Part shown: in pieces, positions 1 to 6,817 of the stretch
Layout of the letters: the number at the start of each line of letters is the position of its first letter
Position numbering within the stretch: position 1 is the stretch's first letter
NCBI GenBank assembly: GCA_009703165.1
Contig: WLGP01000004.1
Span: 1-15,207, forward strand
Origin: Actinomycetota bacterium
GTDB taxonomy: Bacteria; Actinomycetota; Actinomycetes; Nanopelagicales; Nanopelagicaceae
DNA: 15,207 nt
Direction of reading: 5' to 3'
The notes under the pieces: generated by a model
What the model was told of the DNA's origin: nothing
The model's database searches: none
Seen by the model: the letters and a program-made list of their open reading frames with translations, nothing else
Position numbers and translations under genes: made by a program

Positions 1-24
1 ATCGTGAGAGATAACCTACGCTAA

Positions 25-45
25 ACACGCTCACGAGGAGCGTGT
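25..45. other. Stem-loop in the leader before the first gene
   Basis: Perfect 8-bp inverted repeat (ACACGCTC / GAGCGTGT, 25-32 and 38-45) with a 5-base loop ACGAG. It lies 24 bases before the ATG of the first gene. No T-run follows on the plus strand; on the minus strand it is followed by TTTA. A stop codon TAA at 22-24 in one plus frame would fit the end of an upstream gene, in which case this is its terminator, but only seven codons are visible. It could equally be a leader element of the oxidoreductase unit. Confidence 0.4.
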
Positions 46-69
46 GTAAGAAAATATGAGAGGCCACCC

Positions 70-1296
70 ATGAAAGCGCTCGTTATCGGCGCAGGCGGAG
101 TTGGCAGTGCAATCGCAAATATCGCATCACGTAGACCATTTATTACTCAGATGGTCATTGCCGATCGCAATCTGTCACGAGCAGAAGCTGCAATAGCAAA
201 GGTAAAGGATTCACGATTTTCCGCAGCGGAGGTGAATGCTGCAGAACTTGAAGATATACGCGCTCTGATTCGTAAGGCAAAGCCAGATATTGTTATTAAC
301 GCAGTCGACCCACGATTTGTTATGCCTATCTTCTTAGCATGTGAAATCGAAGATACCAATTACATGGATATGGCGATGTCTCTTTCTCGCCCACATCCTC
401 ACTATCCGAATTCTGAAACAGGCGTGAAGTTAGGCGATGAGCAATTTGCTCGTGACTGGAACTGGTCTGAGCGTGGAATCTATGCCGTTGTCGGCATGGG
501 TATCGAACCTGGAATGAGCGATATCTTCGCACGTTACGCATCCGATGAATTGTTCTCACGTCTTGATGAAGTCACCGTCTTTGATGGCTCTAATCTGACC
601 GTTGAAGGCGCAGATTTTGCTCCATCGTTTTCAATCTGGACAACGATCGAAGAATGTCTCAACCCACCATTGGTATGGGAAGACGGTCGAGGGTGGTACA
701 CCACAGAGCCCTTTAGTGAGCTCGAAGTCTTTGATTTCCCAGAAGGAATCGGACCTGTTGAGTGCGTTAACGTCGAACACGAAGAGGTTGTACTTATTCC
801 TCAGAAGGTCGATGCGAAGAAGGTTCGCTTTAAATACGGACTTGGCTCTGAATTTATCTCAACGCTCAAAACCATTCATATGTTGGGAATGGATAGTAAA
901 GATTCCATCAACGTCCAAGGAGTAAGTGTTTCACCGCGCGATCTTCTTGCCGCAGCACTTCCTGATCCTGCAACTCTTGGTGCGCGTATGCGTGGAAAGA
1001 CATGTGCAGGAACTTTGGTGAAGGGTCTTGATAAGAGTGGAAAACCAAAGGCTGTCTATATATATAACGTTGTAGATAATGCATGGTCTATGGAGAATTA
1101 CGGCGATCAGGCAGTTGTCTGGCAGACAGCAATTAACCCGGTGATGGCGCTAGAACTCATTCATAAGGGGATCTGGAAGCCAGAAGGCGTCAACGGTCCT
1201 GAATGGTTTGATCCAAAGCCATTCCTAGAACTACTGGCTTCTTATGGAAGTAGTTGGCATATTCGCGATGAAGATACGACAGGAATAGAGGCGTAA
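70..1296 (+). CDS. Saccharopine dehydrogenase-like NAD(P)-dependent oxidoreductase
   Basis: The 408-residue protein starts with a Rossmann nucleotide-binding motif GAGGVGSA (residues 7-14) followed by an acidic residue after the second strand (ADRN, 31-34). This fits the saccharopine dehydrogenase/LYS9-like superfamily (COG1748). The C-terminal half carries features I associate with this group: GKTCAGTLVKG, then YNVVDN and QAVVWQTAINPVMALELI. Length matches the family (about 400). There is no signal peptide, so it should act in the cytoplasm. The start is well supported: GAGAGG at 58-63 lies six bases before the ATG. The stop is two bases from the next ATG, so it is co-transcribed with the SDR gene. 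Members make or break secondary amines (saccharopine, carboxynorspermidine), but the substrate cannot be read here and no lysine or polyamine gene is adjacent. Family is secure; the exact reaction is open. Confidence 0.85.
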   Translation: MKALVIGAGGVGSAIANIASRRPFITQMVIADRNLSRAEAAIAKVKDSRFSAAEVNAAELEDIRALIRKAKPDIVINAVDPRFVMPIFLACEIEDTNYMDMAMSLSRPHPHYPNSETGVKLGDEQFARDWNWSERGIYAVVGMGIEPGMSDIFARYASDELFSRLDEVTVFDGSNLTVEGADFAPSFSIWTTIEECLNPPLVWEDGRGWYTTEPFSELEVFDFPEGIGPVECVNVEHEEVVLIPQKVDAKKVRFKYGLGSEFISTLKTIHMLGMDSKDSINVQGVSVSPRDLLAAALPDPATLGARMRGKTCAGTLVKGLDKSGKPKAVYIYNVVDNAWSMENYGDQAVVWQTAINPVMALELIHKGIWKPEGVNGPEWFDPKPFLELLASYGSSWHIRDEDTTGIEA

Positions 1297-1298
1297 CG

Positions 1299-2063
1299 AT
1301 GTCGAAGTGGGCACTTGTCACGGGAGCAACAGCGGGAATTGGCGAAAGCTTTACTCGTTTGTTGGCATCCAAGGGTTTTAATATCGCTCTGGTTGCCCGT
1401 GATGAGGCCCGCCTTCATGAACGTGCAGCAGCGTTACGTGAAAAGTATGGCGTGCAGACTTTTGTACTGCCGGCAGATCTTGCTACCGCGCAAGGGTGTG
1501 CAGCAGTTGAAGATTACTTGCAGGAATTTGATATCGAAGTCCTCATTAATAATGCAGGCTTTGGAATCAATAAGGCATTTACCGCAAGCGACCTCAAGGC
1601 CGAACAAGATCTTCTCGATGTTCTCGTTCGTACTCCGATGCGTCTGATGCATGTGATCTTGCCAAAGATGAAGGCACGCAATAGCGGCACCATTATTAAC
1701 GTCTCATCGGTTGCCAGCTTTATCGCAGGCGGCACATATAGCGCCTCGAAGTCATATCTGACCGTTCTCTCTGAATCTCTCCATACAGAAGTTCGTGATA
1801 CACATGTGAAGATTTCGGCACTTTGTCCTGGCTTTACCCGAACAGAGTTTCACCAGCGCGGGCGGATGAAGATGAAGGGTCTACCTGACTTCATGTGGCT
1901 CGATTCTGACCAGTTAGTTGCTGCGTCATGGTCAGATGCTCAGTCAGGTAAGGCGGTCAGCATTCCTGGGTGGCAATATAAAATTCTAATTGCCTTAATT
2001 TCACTAGCTCCGCGCTCTGCCGTTCGAAAGATCGGTATGAATTTACGTAAACGCCAGCGCTGA
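1299..2063 (+). CDS. Short-chain dehydrogenase/reductase (SDR), classical type
   Basis: The 254-residue protein has the SDR landmarks: cofactor motif TGATAGIG (8-15), NNAG (84-87), an SSVAS segment with the probable catalytic Ser at 136-137, YSASK with catalytic Tyr147 and Lys151, and a PGFTRTEF segment (177-184). Classical SDRs reduce carbonyls or oxidise alcohols with NAD(P)H; the substrate cannot be inferred. R34 after the second strand (LVARDEARL) would suit NADP(H) preference, which is inference. The spacing from Ser137 to Tyr147 is short, as in some actinobacterial SDRs with an RGTY-type segment. The hydrophobic tail near 229-237 may be a membrane-associating helix. It begins two bases after the previous gene, with GAGG just upstream overlapping that gene's end, so the two form an operon. 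Confidence 0.88.
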   Translation: MSKWALVTGATAGIGESFTRLLASKGFNIALVARDEARLHERAAALREKYGVQTFVLPADLATAQGCAAVEDYLQEFDIEVLINNAGFGINKAFTASDLKAEQDLLDVLVRTPMRLMHVILPKMKARNSGTIINVSSVASFIAGGTYSASKSYLTVLSESLHTEVRDTHVKISALCPGFTRTEFHQRGRMKMKGLPDFMWLDSDQLVAASWSDAQSGKAVSIPGWQYKILIALISLAPRSAVRKIGMNLRKRQR

Positions 2064-2074
2064 CTCTCACAGGA

Positions 2075-2103
2075 TTTTCACTAGATTTTGCCCTACCTTA
2101 GAT
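2075..2103 (+). promoter_or_regulatory. Candidate promoter of the secreted helical protein gene
   Basis: TTTTCA (2075-2080) and TTAGAT (2098-2103) are separated by 17 bases, giving a weak sigma-70-like pair in the 71-bp gap before the next gene. The match to consensus is modest; TAGCAT, a few bases further on, is an alternative -10. The gap and the strong separate ribosome binding site suggest independent expression from the SDR unit. Confidence 0.3.
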
Positions 2104-2134
2104 AGCATTAAGACATCATCTATGGAGGTTTTAC

Positions 2135-2767
2135 ATGTTTCGCAAGGTAATCGCTGCATCAACTGCCGCAATACTCGTCTCACTTACTTTGAGCGTTGCC
2201 CCTGCTAGCGCCGCCGTTAAGAATGGCACCCCGTGCGCAAAGGCCGGAGCATCAACAAAGGCTGGCGGATCTACCTTCAAGTGTGTAAAGCATGCACTTG
2301 TGAGGAATGCAAAGCTCACCTGGAGATCAACTGAGTGCATTACCTCTGTCAATTCTTATAACCGCGCCAACGTCTCTGTTGTCGCTGCTAGAGCTGAGAC
2401 TGCAAAGACAATTGCAGCCCTTGATCTTGCAATCGCTAGCCTTCAAGAGTCAATCACCGCATTAACTCCGACAGTTGCCGCCGATGTAAAGGCAGAGCAG
2501 GATCGAATTGCATCAATTAAGGTCAAGCTAGATGCGATGAAGGCAGATACTGCCAACCTGACAAAGAACGCTAAGAACATCAAGGATTACGAGACTGCAA
2601 TCTCATGGCGTGAAATTACTGTGCGCCGTTTGAATAGCCAGATCACAGCATTTACCTCAAAGATCAAAAATCTACAGAATGAGAAGAATGCTGCTACCAA
2701 CAATCTCTCATTGATCGCTTCAGCTTCAAGTACAGCACTTACGACTGCACGAACAATCTGCGGTTAA
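2135..2767 (+). CDS. Secreted helical-hairpin protein of unknown function
   Basis: I do not recognise a named family. The 210-residue product has a clear Sec signal peptide (FRKV, then a hydrophobic core to about 22, with APASA as probable cleavage site after residue 26). A small N-terminal module follows, with Cys34 and Cys50 in a pattern C-K-G...G...F-K-C ending in L-T-W (61-63); I have the impression that such modules recur in secreted proteins of related actinobacteria. Residues about 80-200 are Ala/Lys/Glu/Thr-rich with heptad-like spacing, probably two antiparallel coiled-coil helices. Cys68 stands just before the helical part and Cys209 is the penultimate residue, so a disulfide could clamp the two ends. 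The ATG at 2135 is fixed by GGAGG at 2124-2128. The gene ends with TAA directly abutting the stop of the convergent Rieske gene. An envelope or cell-surface role is only a guess. Confidence 0.8.
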   Translation: MFRKVIAASTAAILVSLTLSVAPASAAVKNGTPCAKAGASTKAGGSTFKCVKHALVRNAKLTWRSTECITSVNSYNRANVSVVAARAETAKTIAALDLAIASLQESITALTPTVAADVKAEQDRIASIKVKLDAMKADTANLTKNAKNIKDYETAISWREITVRRLNSQITAFTSKIKNLQNEKNAATNNLSLIASASSTALTTARTICG

Positions 2768-3202
2768 TTAACCAATAGTTACAACTGAAGCAGTTGCCCT
2801 GACGGGTAGCTGCTTCAGTGCTGTTGTGGCGGGACCGACAAGATTCTTTCCGGCAAGGGTAAATGTTGCCCCGTGATCTTCGCACTCCCACTGATTTCCG
2901 CTTTGGAAGAGTGAACCGCCCATATGTGTACACAATAGATTGACTGCGGTGTAGCCCTTTGTAGAGGTGCGCACGAGAGCGATCGATTTACCCTTCACAT
3001 TATCGATGCGCACAACCCCGCCAACCTTCCTCAAGGCCGGGTTTGATCTCAGAGTTACTTGTACCTTTCCTGATGCCAGGACCTTTACACCTGTTGCTGC
3101 TACTGCACTTTCAGGAGACGCAAAAATTCCAACTCCGATAAGTGAGAGTGCACAGAGTGCTCCTCGACGAGTTACTTCGCGATTTGCTGGATTTTGCTCC
3201 AT
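2768..3202 (-). CDS. Tat-exported Rieske-type 2Fe-2S protein
   Basis: The 144-residue protein opens with a twin-arginine signal (T-R-R-G-A-L at 11-16, hydrophobic stretch 17-28, AVAA before about residue 37), so the folded cluster protein is likely exported. The Rieske motif is C91-T-H93 ... C107-E-D-H110-G, with 13 residues between H93 and C107, giving the four cluster ligands. The two extra cysteines that form the disulfide in bc1-type Rieske proteins are absent: Gly96 and Asp109 stand in their places. It is therefore ferredoxin-like in its cluster region. Length fits small stand-alone Tat Rieske proteins of actinobacteria. Redox partner unknown; no cytochrome gene lies nearby. The start is supported by GGGGAAG about six bases upstream of the ATG. 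The start overlaps that of the divergent GGDEF gene, and the stop abuts the neighbour's stop. Confidence 0.85.
   Translation of the reverse strand: MEQNPANREVTRRGALCALSLIGVGIFASPESAVAATGVKVLASGKVQVTLRSNPALRKVGGVVRIDNVKGKSIALVRTSTKGYTAVNLLCTHMGGSLFQSGNQWECEDHGATFTLAGKNLVGPATTALKQLPVRATASVVTIG
2784..2819. terminator. Bidirectional terminator-like hairpin inside the Rieske 3' coding end
   Basis: Perfect 10-bp arms ACTGAAGCAG (2784-2793) and CTGCTTCAGT (2810-2819) enclose a 16-base loop, in which CCC (2797-2799) and GGG (2804-2806) can pair again around TGAC. It lies 17 bases past the stop of the plus-strand gene and inside the last codons of the minus-strand Rieske gene. With abutting stops there is no other place for a terminator between these convergent genes. 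No clear T-run follows on either strand, so the terminating role is inference. Confidence 0.5.
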
Positions 3203-4603
3203 CTCAGGCTTCCCCTATTCGTACTCACGGTTGTCGGTATAAGAATTCTCTGGGTGCGAACTTACCCGATGATCAGGTGGAGCGCATTAGGAGTTTTATC
3301 GCTACATGCCATCGCTCGATTGAGCGTTGATGGGCCCAATCTCTGGCTAGATCTAGCGATCTATAACGTGATTGCGATTGCAATTCTTATTGGACTTTTC
3401 TTCTCCCCTAAAGGCAACGACCCGTTGGCTATCGCATTCCTAGCGTGCGCATTTGGTTCATGGAGTTTTGGCTCGATTCTTTCAAGCTATAGCCAATTCT
3501 TTACCCTTGATAGTTCTTTTGATTACCTCATCAATATCGCATACACGCTCTTCTACCCATTTGTACTACTAGCGATCCCGCGCATCCTTCATCGACGGAA
3601 GAAACTCTCCATTATTGAAATTCTTGATGCAGCGATCTTTGGCCTTGGATTAAGTTCAATCGCAACTGCGCTGATCTTCTCGCAAGTGATCTCATCGGAA
3701 TCTAACCAAACCTTTTTCGAGATCTTCTACCCCATCTGCGACTTAGCAATTGTCATTACCCTTGCGATCGCATCAATAACCCAAGCACTGAATAAGAGAT
3801 TTCTTCTCTTAACTCTTGGTTTTACTATCTATCTCATCTTTGATTACCTCTATCTCTGGCAGAGCATTCAAGAGCGATACACCTTTGGAACTATTTTTGA
3901 TAGTGGTTGGTTATTGGGCTTTCTCTTCATCTCGTATTCGTTATGGCTAGATCCGGCAGATCGTTCAGATCCAGTGCCCATCCATCCTGCATTTATCGCG
4001 CTCTCTATATTTATCAGTCCATCTCTTCTTGCGATGATGGCGCTACAGCCAGGAATCTTCCCTTCGTACATCATCGCGCCAACGATTGCCACGCTCTTCT
4101 TAGCCTTTATCCGAATGACTGTAAGTCTGCGACAGGCAAGTGCTCTCGGTGATGAGAAAGCGCTAGCGCGTACAGATGAGTTAACCGGTCTACCAAATCG
4201 CAGGCGGCTCATTGCATCGCTGCCGCAATTCTCACAAGGTTCTGGCGCTCTGATGTTGTTAGATCTCAACGGCTTTAAGCAGGTGAATGATCAATGCGGA
4301 CATGGAGCAGGCGATCAAGTGTTGATTCAGGTGGCCTCTCGATTTACCAAAGTACTTCCGCCTAGCGCGCTGCTTGCCCGTTTAGGGGGCGATGAGTTCG
4401 GAGTGCTGATCCCAGGAGATATCACTGCAATCGATGAGATTTCATATGCGCTCAAGGCGTGTGTGAGTTATCCATTTCTTATCGATGGACGATCAATCTC
4501 AATCGGTGTAAGTATTGGATATGTCAGCAATAGCGAAGGTGGAGATCTCTTAGCAAAGGCAGATGCTGCGATGTATCGCGCAAAGAGATCGCTTAACTCT
4601 TAG
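3194..4603 (+). CDS. Membrane-anchored diguanylate cyclase (GGDEF domain)
   Basis: Residues 1-315 contain about eight to nine hydrophobic segments (for example 50-70, 78-98, 110-130, 145-165, 178-196, 202-222, 236-251, 265-285, 290-310). They form an integral membrane sensor-like region with no recognisable ligand motif. Residues about 325-469 form a complete GGDEF domain: T-D-E-L-T-G-L-P-N-R-R, metal ligand Asp357 in LLDLNGF, ND..GHGAGD, and the signature GGDEF at 398-402. All catalytic positions look intact, so synthesis of c-di-GMP from GTP is expected. The usual inhibitory RxxD I-site upstream reads PPSA here and is absent. The start is uncertain: TTG at 3194 is the longest option and overlaps the divergent Rieske start by nine bases; GTG at 3254 and ATG at 3269 are alternatives, none with a strong ribosome binding site. 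The 3' end overlaps the photolyase gene by 11 bases. Confidence 0.87.
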   Translation: MLHLRLPLFVLTVVGIRILWVRTYPMIRWSALGVLSLHAIARLSVDGPNLWLDLAIYNVIAIAILIGLFFSPKGNDPLAIAFLACAFGSWSFGSILSSYSQFFTLDSSFDYLINIAYTLFYPFVLLAIPRILHRRKKLSIIEILDAAIFGLGLSSIATALIFSQVISSESNQTFFEIFYPICDLAIVITLAIASITQALNKRFLLLTLGFTIYLIFDYLYLWQSIQERYTFGTIFDSGWLLGFLFISYSLWLDPADRSDPVPIHPAFIALSIFISPSLLAMMALQPGIFPSYIIAPTIATLFLAFIRMTVSLRQASALGDEKALARTDELTGLPNRRRLIASLPQFSQGSGALMLLDLNGFKQVNDQCGHGAGDQVLIQVASRFTKVLPPSALLARLGGDEFGVLIPGDITAIDEISYALKACVSYPFLIDGRSISIGVSIGYVSNSEGGDLLAKADAAMYRAKRSLNS

Positions 4604-5966
4604 TCGGTTTCTCCGGCTTATCTGCCTTAATCTCCTGCAGGCGTGCCAGTGATTCAAGGCGTTCGATCGCATGATCAACGATTCGCTCGGGATATCCATG
4701 TGAGTAGCCATCGAGATAGAGCCAAGGCTCATGAATCTCTGCAGCGCTTAGATGGGCAAGTTCTGGGACGTACCTGCGGATGTAATCGCCATTTTCATCA
4801 AATCGTCTACCTTGTTCAATCGGATTAAAGACTCGGTAATACGGAGATGCATCTGTTCCGGTTCCAGCAGTCCACTGCCACCCATGGGCATTGGATGCGA
4901 CATCGTAATCAACCAGATGTTCGGCAAAGAATCTCTCGCCTAGCTGCCATTCAAGATGAAGATCTTTCACAAGGAAGGATGCAACGACCATACGTGTGCG
5001 GTTATGCATCCAACCTTCTACTTGTAGTTGGCGCATTGCCGCATCGACAAAGGGGTACCCAGTCTTACCTTCACACCAAGCCTTAAATTGCTTACCTGGC
5101 TTGTCATAACGCATCGCCTTAAATTGTGGCGCGTAGTAATCAGTATCTGTATGAGGATTGTTAAAGAGGACATCGGCGTAGAACTCACGCCAAGCAATCT
5201 CTTTGCGGAAGGTATCGTGAGCTTTGCTATCGCCAAGACCTGCAAGCAAGGTACGCGGATGAATCTCACCAAATTTGAGATAGGTGCTCATCTTGGAAGT
5301 GCCATCAATACCTGCAATGTTGCGCGCCTCGTCATAGCTATCGAGGGCCTTCTTGGAGAACTCTTTAAAGCGTGCAAGTGCTGCCGCTTCTCCTGCTGCA
5401 ATGACGGTAACGCCTTCTGGCATTGGAAAATCTGGAAAGGCGCGGTACTTATCTGGAGGAGTTGGCGCTTTGATCTCCTTTGGCGTCTTCGCCGGTGCTC
5501 GCCAACCATGTACACACCATGCGCGATAGAAGGGTGTGTAGACGCGGTAAGGGGTGTCATCGCTCGGCTTTCGCACACGGCCGGGTGCAACTGCATATGG
5601 GCTACCTGTACGAATCAACTTAATGCCAGCTGCTTCAACGCGTGCATCGCGAGCTGCGCCATAACGTTCGTACTCATCTGAGATATGTACTTCGGTAGCG
5701 CCATACATCTGCATCAATTCAGTGAGAACTTCTACCTGATCGCCTTCGATGATGTGGAGTTTTCCACCAAGTGATTGATCGAGTGCGCGCAGTGATTGCC
5801 CCATATATGCAAGTAACTTTGCACCTGCTTCATCAATCTGTGATCGATCGAGAATAAAGAGTGGCACAACCTCGTCGCTACCTTCGATAGCGGCGTTGAG
5901 AGCCGGATGATCGCCAATACGCAGATCGCGGCGGAACCAGATGATGCTGCGCTTTGGCGATGTCAT
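4593..5966 (-). CDS. phrB: Deoxyribodipyrimidine photolyase (class I CPD type)
   Basis: The 457-residue protein aligns with the whole class I photolyase/cryptochrome family. It has an N-terminal antenna domain (IIWFRRDLRIGDHPAL, 8-23) and a C-terminal FAD domain. Seen motifs include E256-I-A-W259-R-E-F-Y, corresponding to the E. coli Glu274/Trp277 region that contacts the pyrimidine dimer; TGYPFVDAAMRQL (302-314); GWMHNRTRM (318-326); and D355-V-A-S-N359-A-H-G-W363-Q-W. Asn359 sits at the flavin N5 position, where plant cryptochromes carry Asp, which favours true photolyase. Trp363 and Trp340 match the inner electron-transfer tryptophans; the outer one (E. coli Trp306) appears to be Tyr287. 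Function: light-driven splitting of UV-induced cyclobutane dimers. The ATG at 5966 has no ribosome binding site and lies 17 bp from the divergent esterase start, so a leaderless transcript is plausible. A light-exposed habitat is the inferred context. Confidence 0.95.
   Translation of the reverse strand: MTSPKRSIIWFRRDLRIGDHPALNAAIEGSDEVVPLFILDRSQIDEAGAKLLAYMGQSLRALDQSLGGKLHIIEGDQVEVLTELMQMYGATEVHISDEYERYGAARDARVEAAGIKLIRTGSPYAVAPGRVRKPSDDTPYRVYTPFYRAWCVHGWRAPAKTPKEIKAPTPPDKYRAFPDFPMPEGVTVIAAGEAAALARFKEFSKKALDSYDEARNIAGIDGTSKMSTYLKFGEIHPRTLLAGLGDSKAHDTFRKEIAWREFYADVLFNNPHTDTDYYAPQFKAMRYDKPGKQFKAWCEGKTGYPFVDAAMRQLQVEGWMHNRTRMVVASFLVKDLHLEWQLGERFFAEHLVDYDVASNAHGWQWTAGTGTDASPYYRVFNPIEQGRRFDENGDYIRRYVPELAHLSAAEIHEPWLYLDGYSHGYPERIVDHAIERLESLARLQEIKADKPEKPTKS
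4602..4618 (+). terminator. Weak terminator-like hairpin at the GGDEF gene end
   Basis: AGTCGG (4602-4607) can pair with CCGGCT (4613-4618) around TTTCT, with one G-T pair, and TTATCT follows. It begins in the GGDEF stop codon and lies inside the end of the convergent photolyase gene. The stem is short; a role in ending the plus-strand transcript is only suggested by position. Confidence 0.25.
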
Positions 5967-5972
5967 GGCATG

Positions 5973-5978
5973 ATTTAA
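5973..5978. promoter_or_regulatory. Possible shared -10 element of divergent photolyase and esterase genes
   Basis: The ATG codons of the two divergent genes are separated by 17 bases (5967-5983), and neither is preceded by a ribosome binding site. At the centre is ATTTAA, reading TTAAAT on the other strand, flanked by five bases to the esterase ATG and six to the photolyase ATG. Those are -10-to-start distances, so one AT-rich element could drive two leaderless transcripts in opposite directions. The match to TATAAT is only partial. Confidence 0.33.
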
Positions 5979-5983
5979 GCACT

Positions 5984-6817
5984 ATGAAGGAGATTAAGCA
6001 GTTCCAAGTCCGTGGAATCCCAGGCGATCTTCACCGCATCAGCATCGGTGCTCGCATCATTGATTACTGGGCTCCAAAAACACCTACAGATCGCCTTCTT
6101 ATCGCCCATGATGGCCAGAATGTCTTTGATGGCAAGACCAGTACACATCGTCGCAGGACGTGGGAGATTGGCCAATCAGTCAATCGTGTAAGTCAGGAAC
6201 TCGGATCAACGCCACCTGCAGTGATTGCTATCTGGAATGGAAATAGTAAAGAAGACCCATGGGCACGGCTCAAAGAACTTGCACCCGAAAAAGTCTTACG
6301 CAGTGGAGTAAAGATAATTGTCCGTGATCAGATTCCAGTCACCGTCGATGATCTCTATGGTGATAGATATCTTGATGAGATCTTCTCAACAATTGTTCCT
6401 GAAGTAGTCGAGCACCTTGATATCGAAATGACGCCAGAGAAGACAGCGATGATCGGTTCAAGTATGGGAGGTCTTTCAACTCTCTATGCGATGGATCTTC
6501 ACCGAGATAAGTTTCATACAGCACTTGCTCTCTCAACACATTGGATCTTAGGTGGCAATCCTTTAGTTGATGCCCTTATTGGAAATCTTCCACAACCAGG
6601 TAGCCATAAGATCTATATGAGCCATGGCACCAAAGGTCTTGATGCCGAATACGGACCCTTCCAAAAGCGCGCAGATGAGTTAGCTCAGAGCAATGGTTAC
6701 CGCACCGGCCATGATTTTCTCAGCAAGGTTCATGTGAGAACTGGCCACAATGAAAAATCGTGGGCCTCATATATCGATGAACCGATCTCGTTCTGGCTAG
6801 AAAGTCTTGCTATTTAA
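5984..6817 (+). CDS. Putative alpha/beta-hydrolase esterase (Fes/esterase D-like)
   Basis: The product from ATG 5984 has 277 residues and an alpha/beta-hydrolase layout of the enterochelin-esterase/esterase D type. It has HDGQNVFD (42-49) near the oxyanion region, nucleophile elbow G158-S-S160-M-G-G with Ser160, a candidate acid in GLDAEYG (Asp220), and the catalytic His in TGHNEKSW (His255). No signal peptide is visible, so it is probably cytoplasmic. Substrate unknown; members cleave esters of siderophores, sugars or glutathione adducts. In-frame TTG 5954 and ATG 5960 would add 10 and 8 residues but overlap the photolyase start, so ATG 5984 (MKEIKQF) is preferred. No ribosome binding site is seen, consistent with leaderless expression. 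The 3' end overlaps the convergent glucosidase gene by eight bases. Its position beside the starch operon may be coincidental. Confidence 0.78.
   Translation: MKEIKQFQVRGIPGDLHRISIGARIIDYWAPKTPTDRLLIAHDGQNVFDGKTSTHRRRTWEIGQSVNRVSQELGSTPPAVIAIWNGNSKEDPWARLKELAPEKVLRSGVKIIVRDQIPVTVDDLYGDRYLDEIFSTIVPEVVEHLDIEMTPEKTAMIGSSMGGLSTLYAMDLHRDKFHTALALSTHWILGGNPLVDALIGNLPQPGSHKIYMSHGTKGLDAEYGPFQKRADELAQSNGYRTGHDFLSKVHVRTGHNEKSWASYIDEPISFWLESLAI

Noticed and set aside
1..24. End of an upstream CDS stopping at 22-24
   Set aside because: Only seven codons are visible, too few to support a gene call.
2042..2051. Perfect palindrome TTTACGTAAA
   Set aside because: It lies within the last codons of the SDR gene and ten bases of palindrome are expected by chance; no promoter is close enough to support an operator.
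5028..5681. 217-residue open frame antisense to the photolyase
   Set aside because: It lies fully inside a well-supported photolyase gene, is rich in Cys and Trp with no domain or ribosome binding site, and reads like a shadow frame.
5954..5983. Longer esterase starts at TTG 5954 or ATG 5960
   Set aside because: They would overlap the divergent photolyase start, have no ribosome binding site, and add a segment (MSWHDLST) unlike the conserved beginning of the domain.
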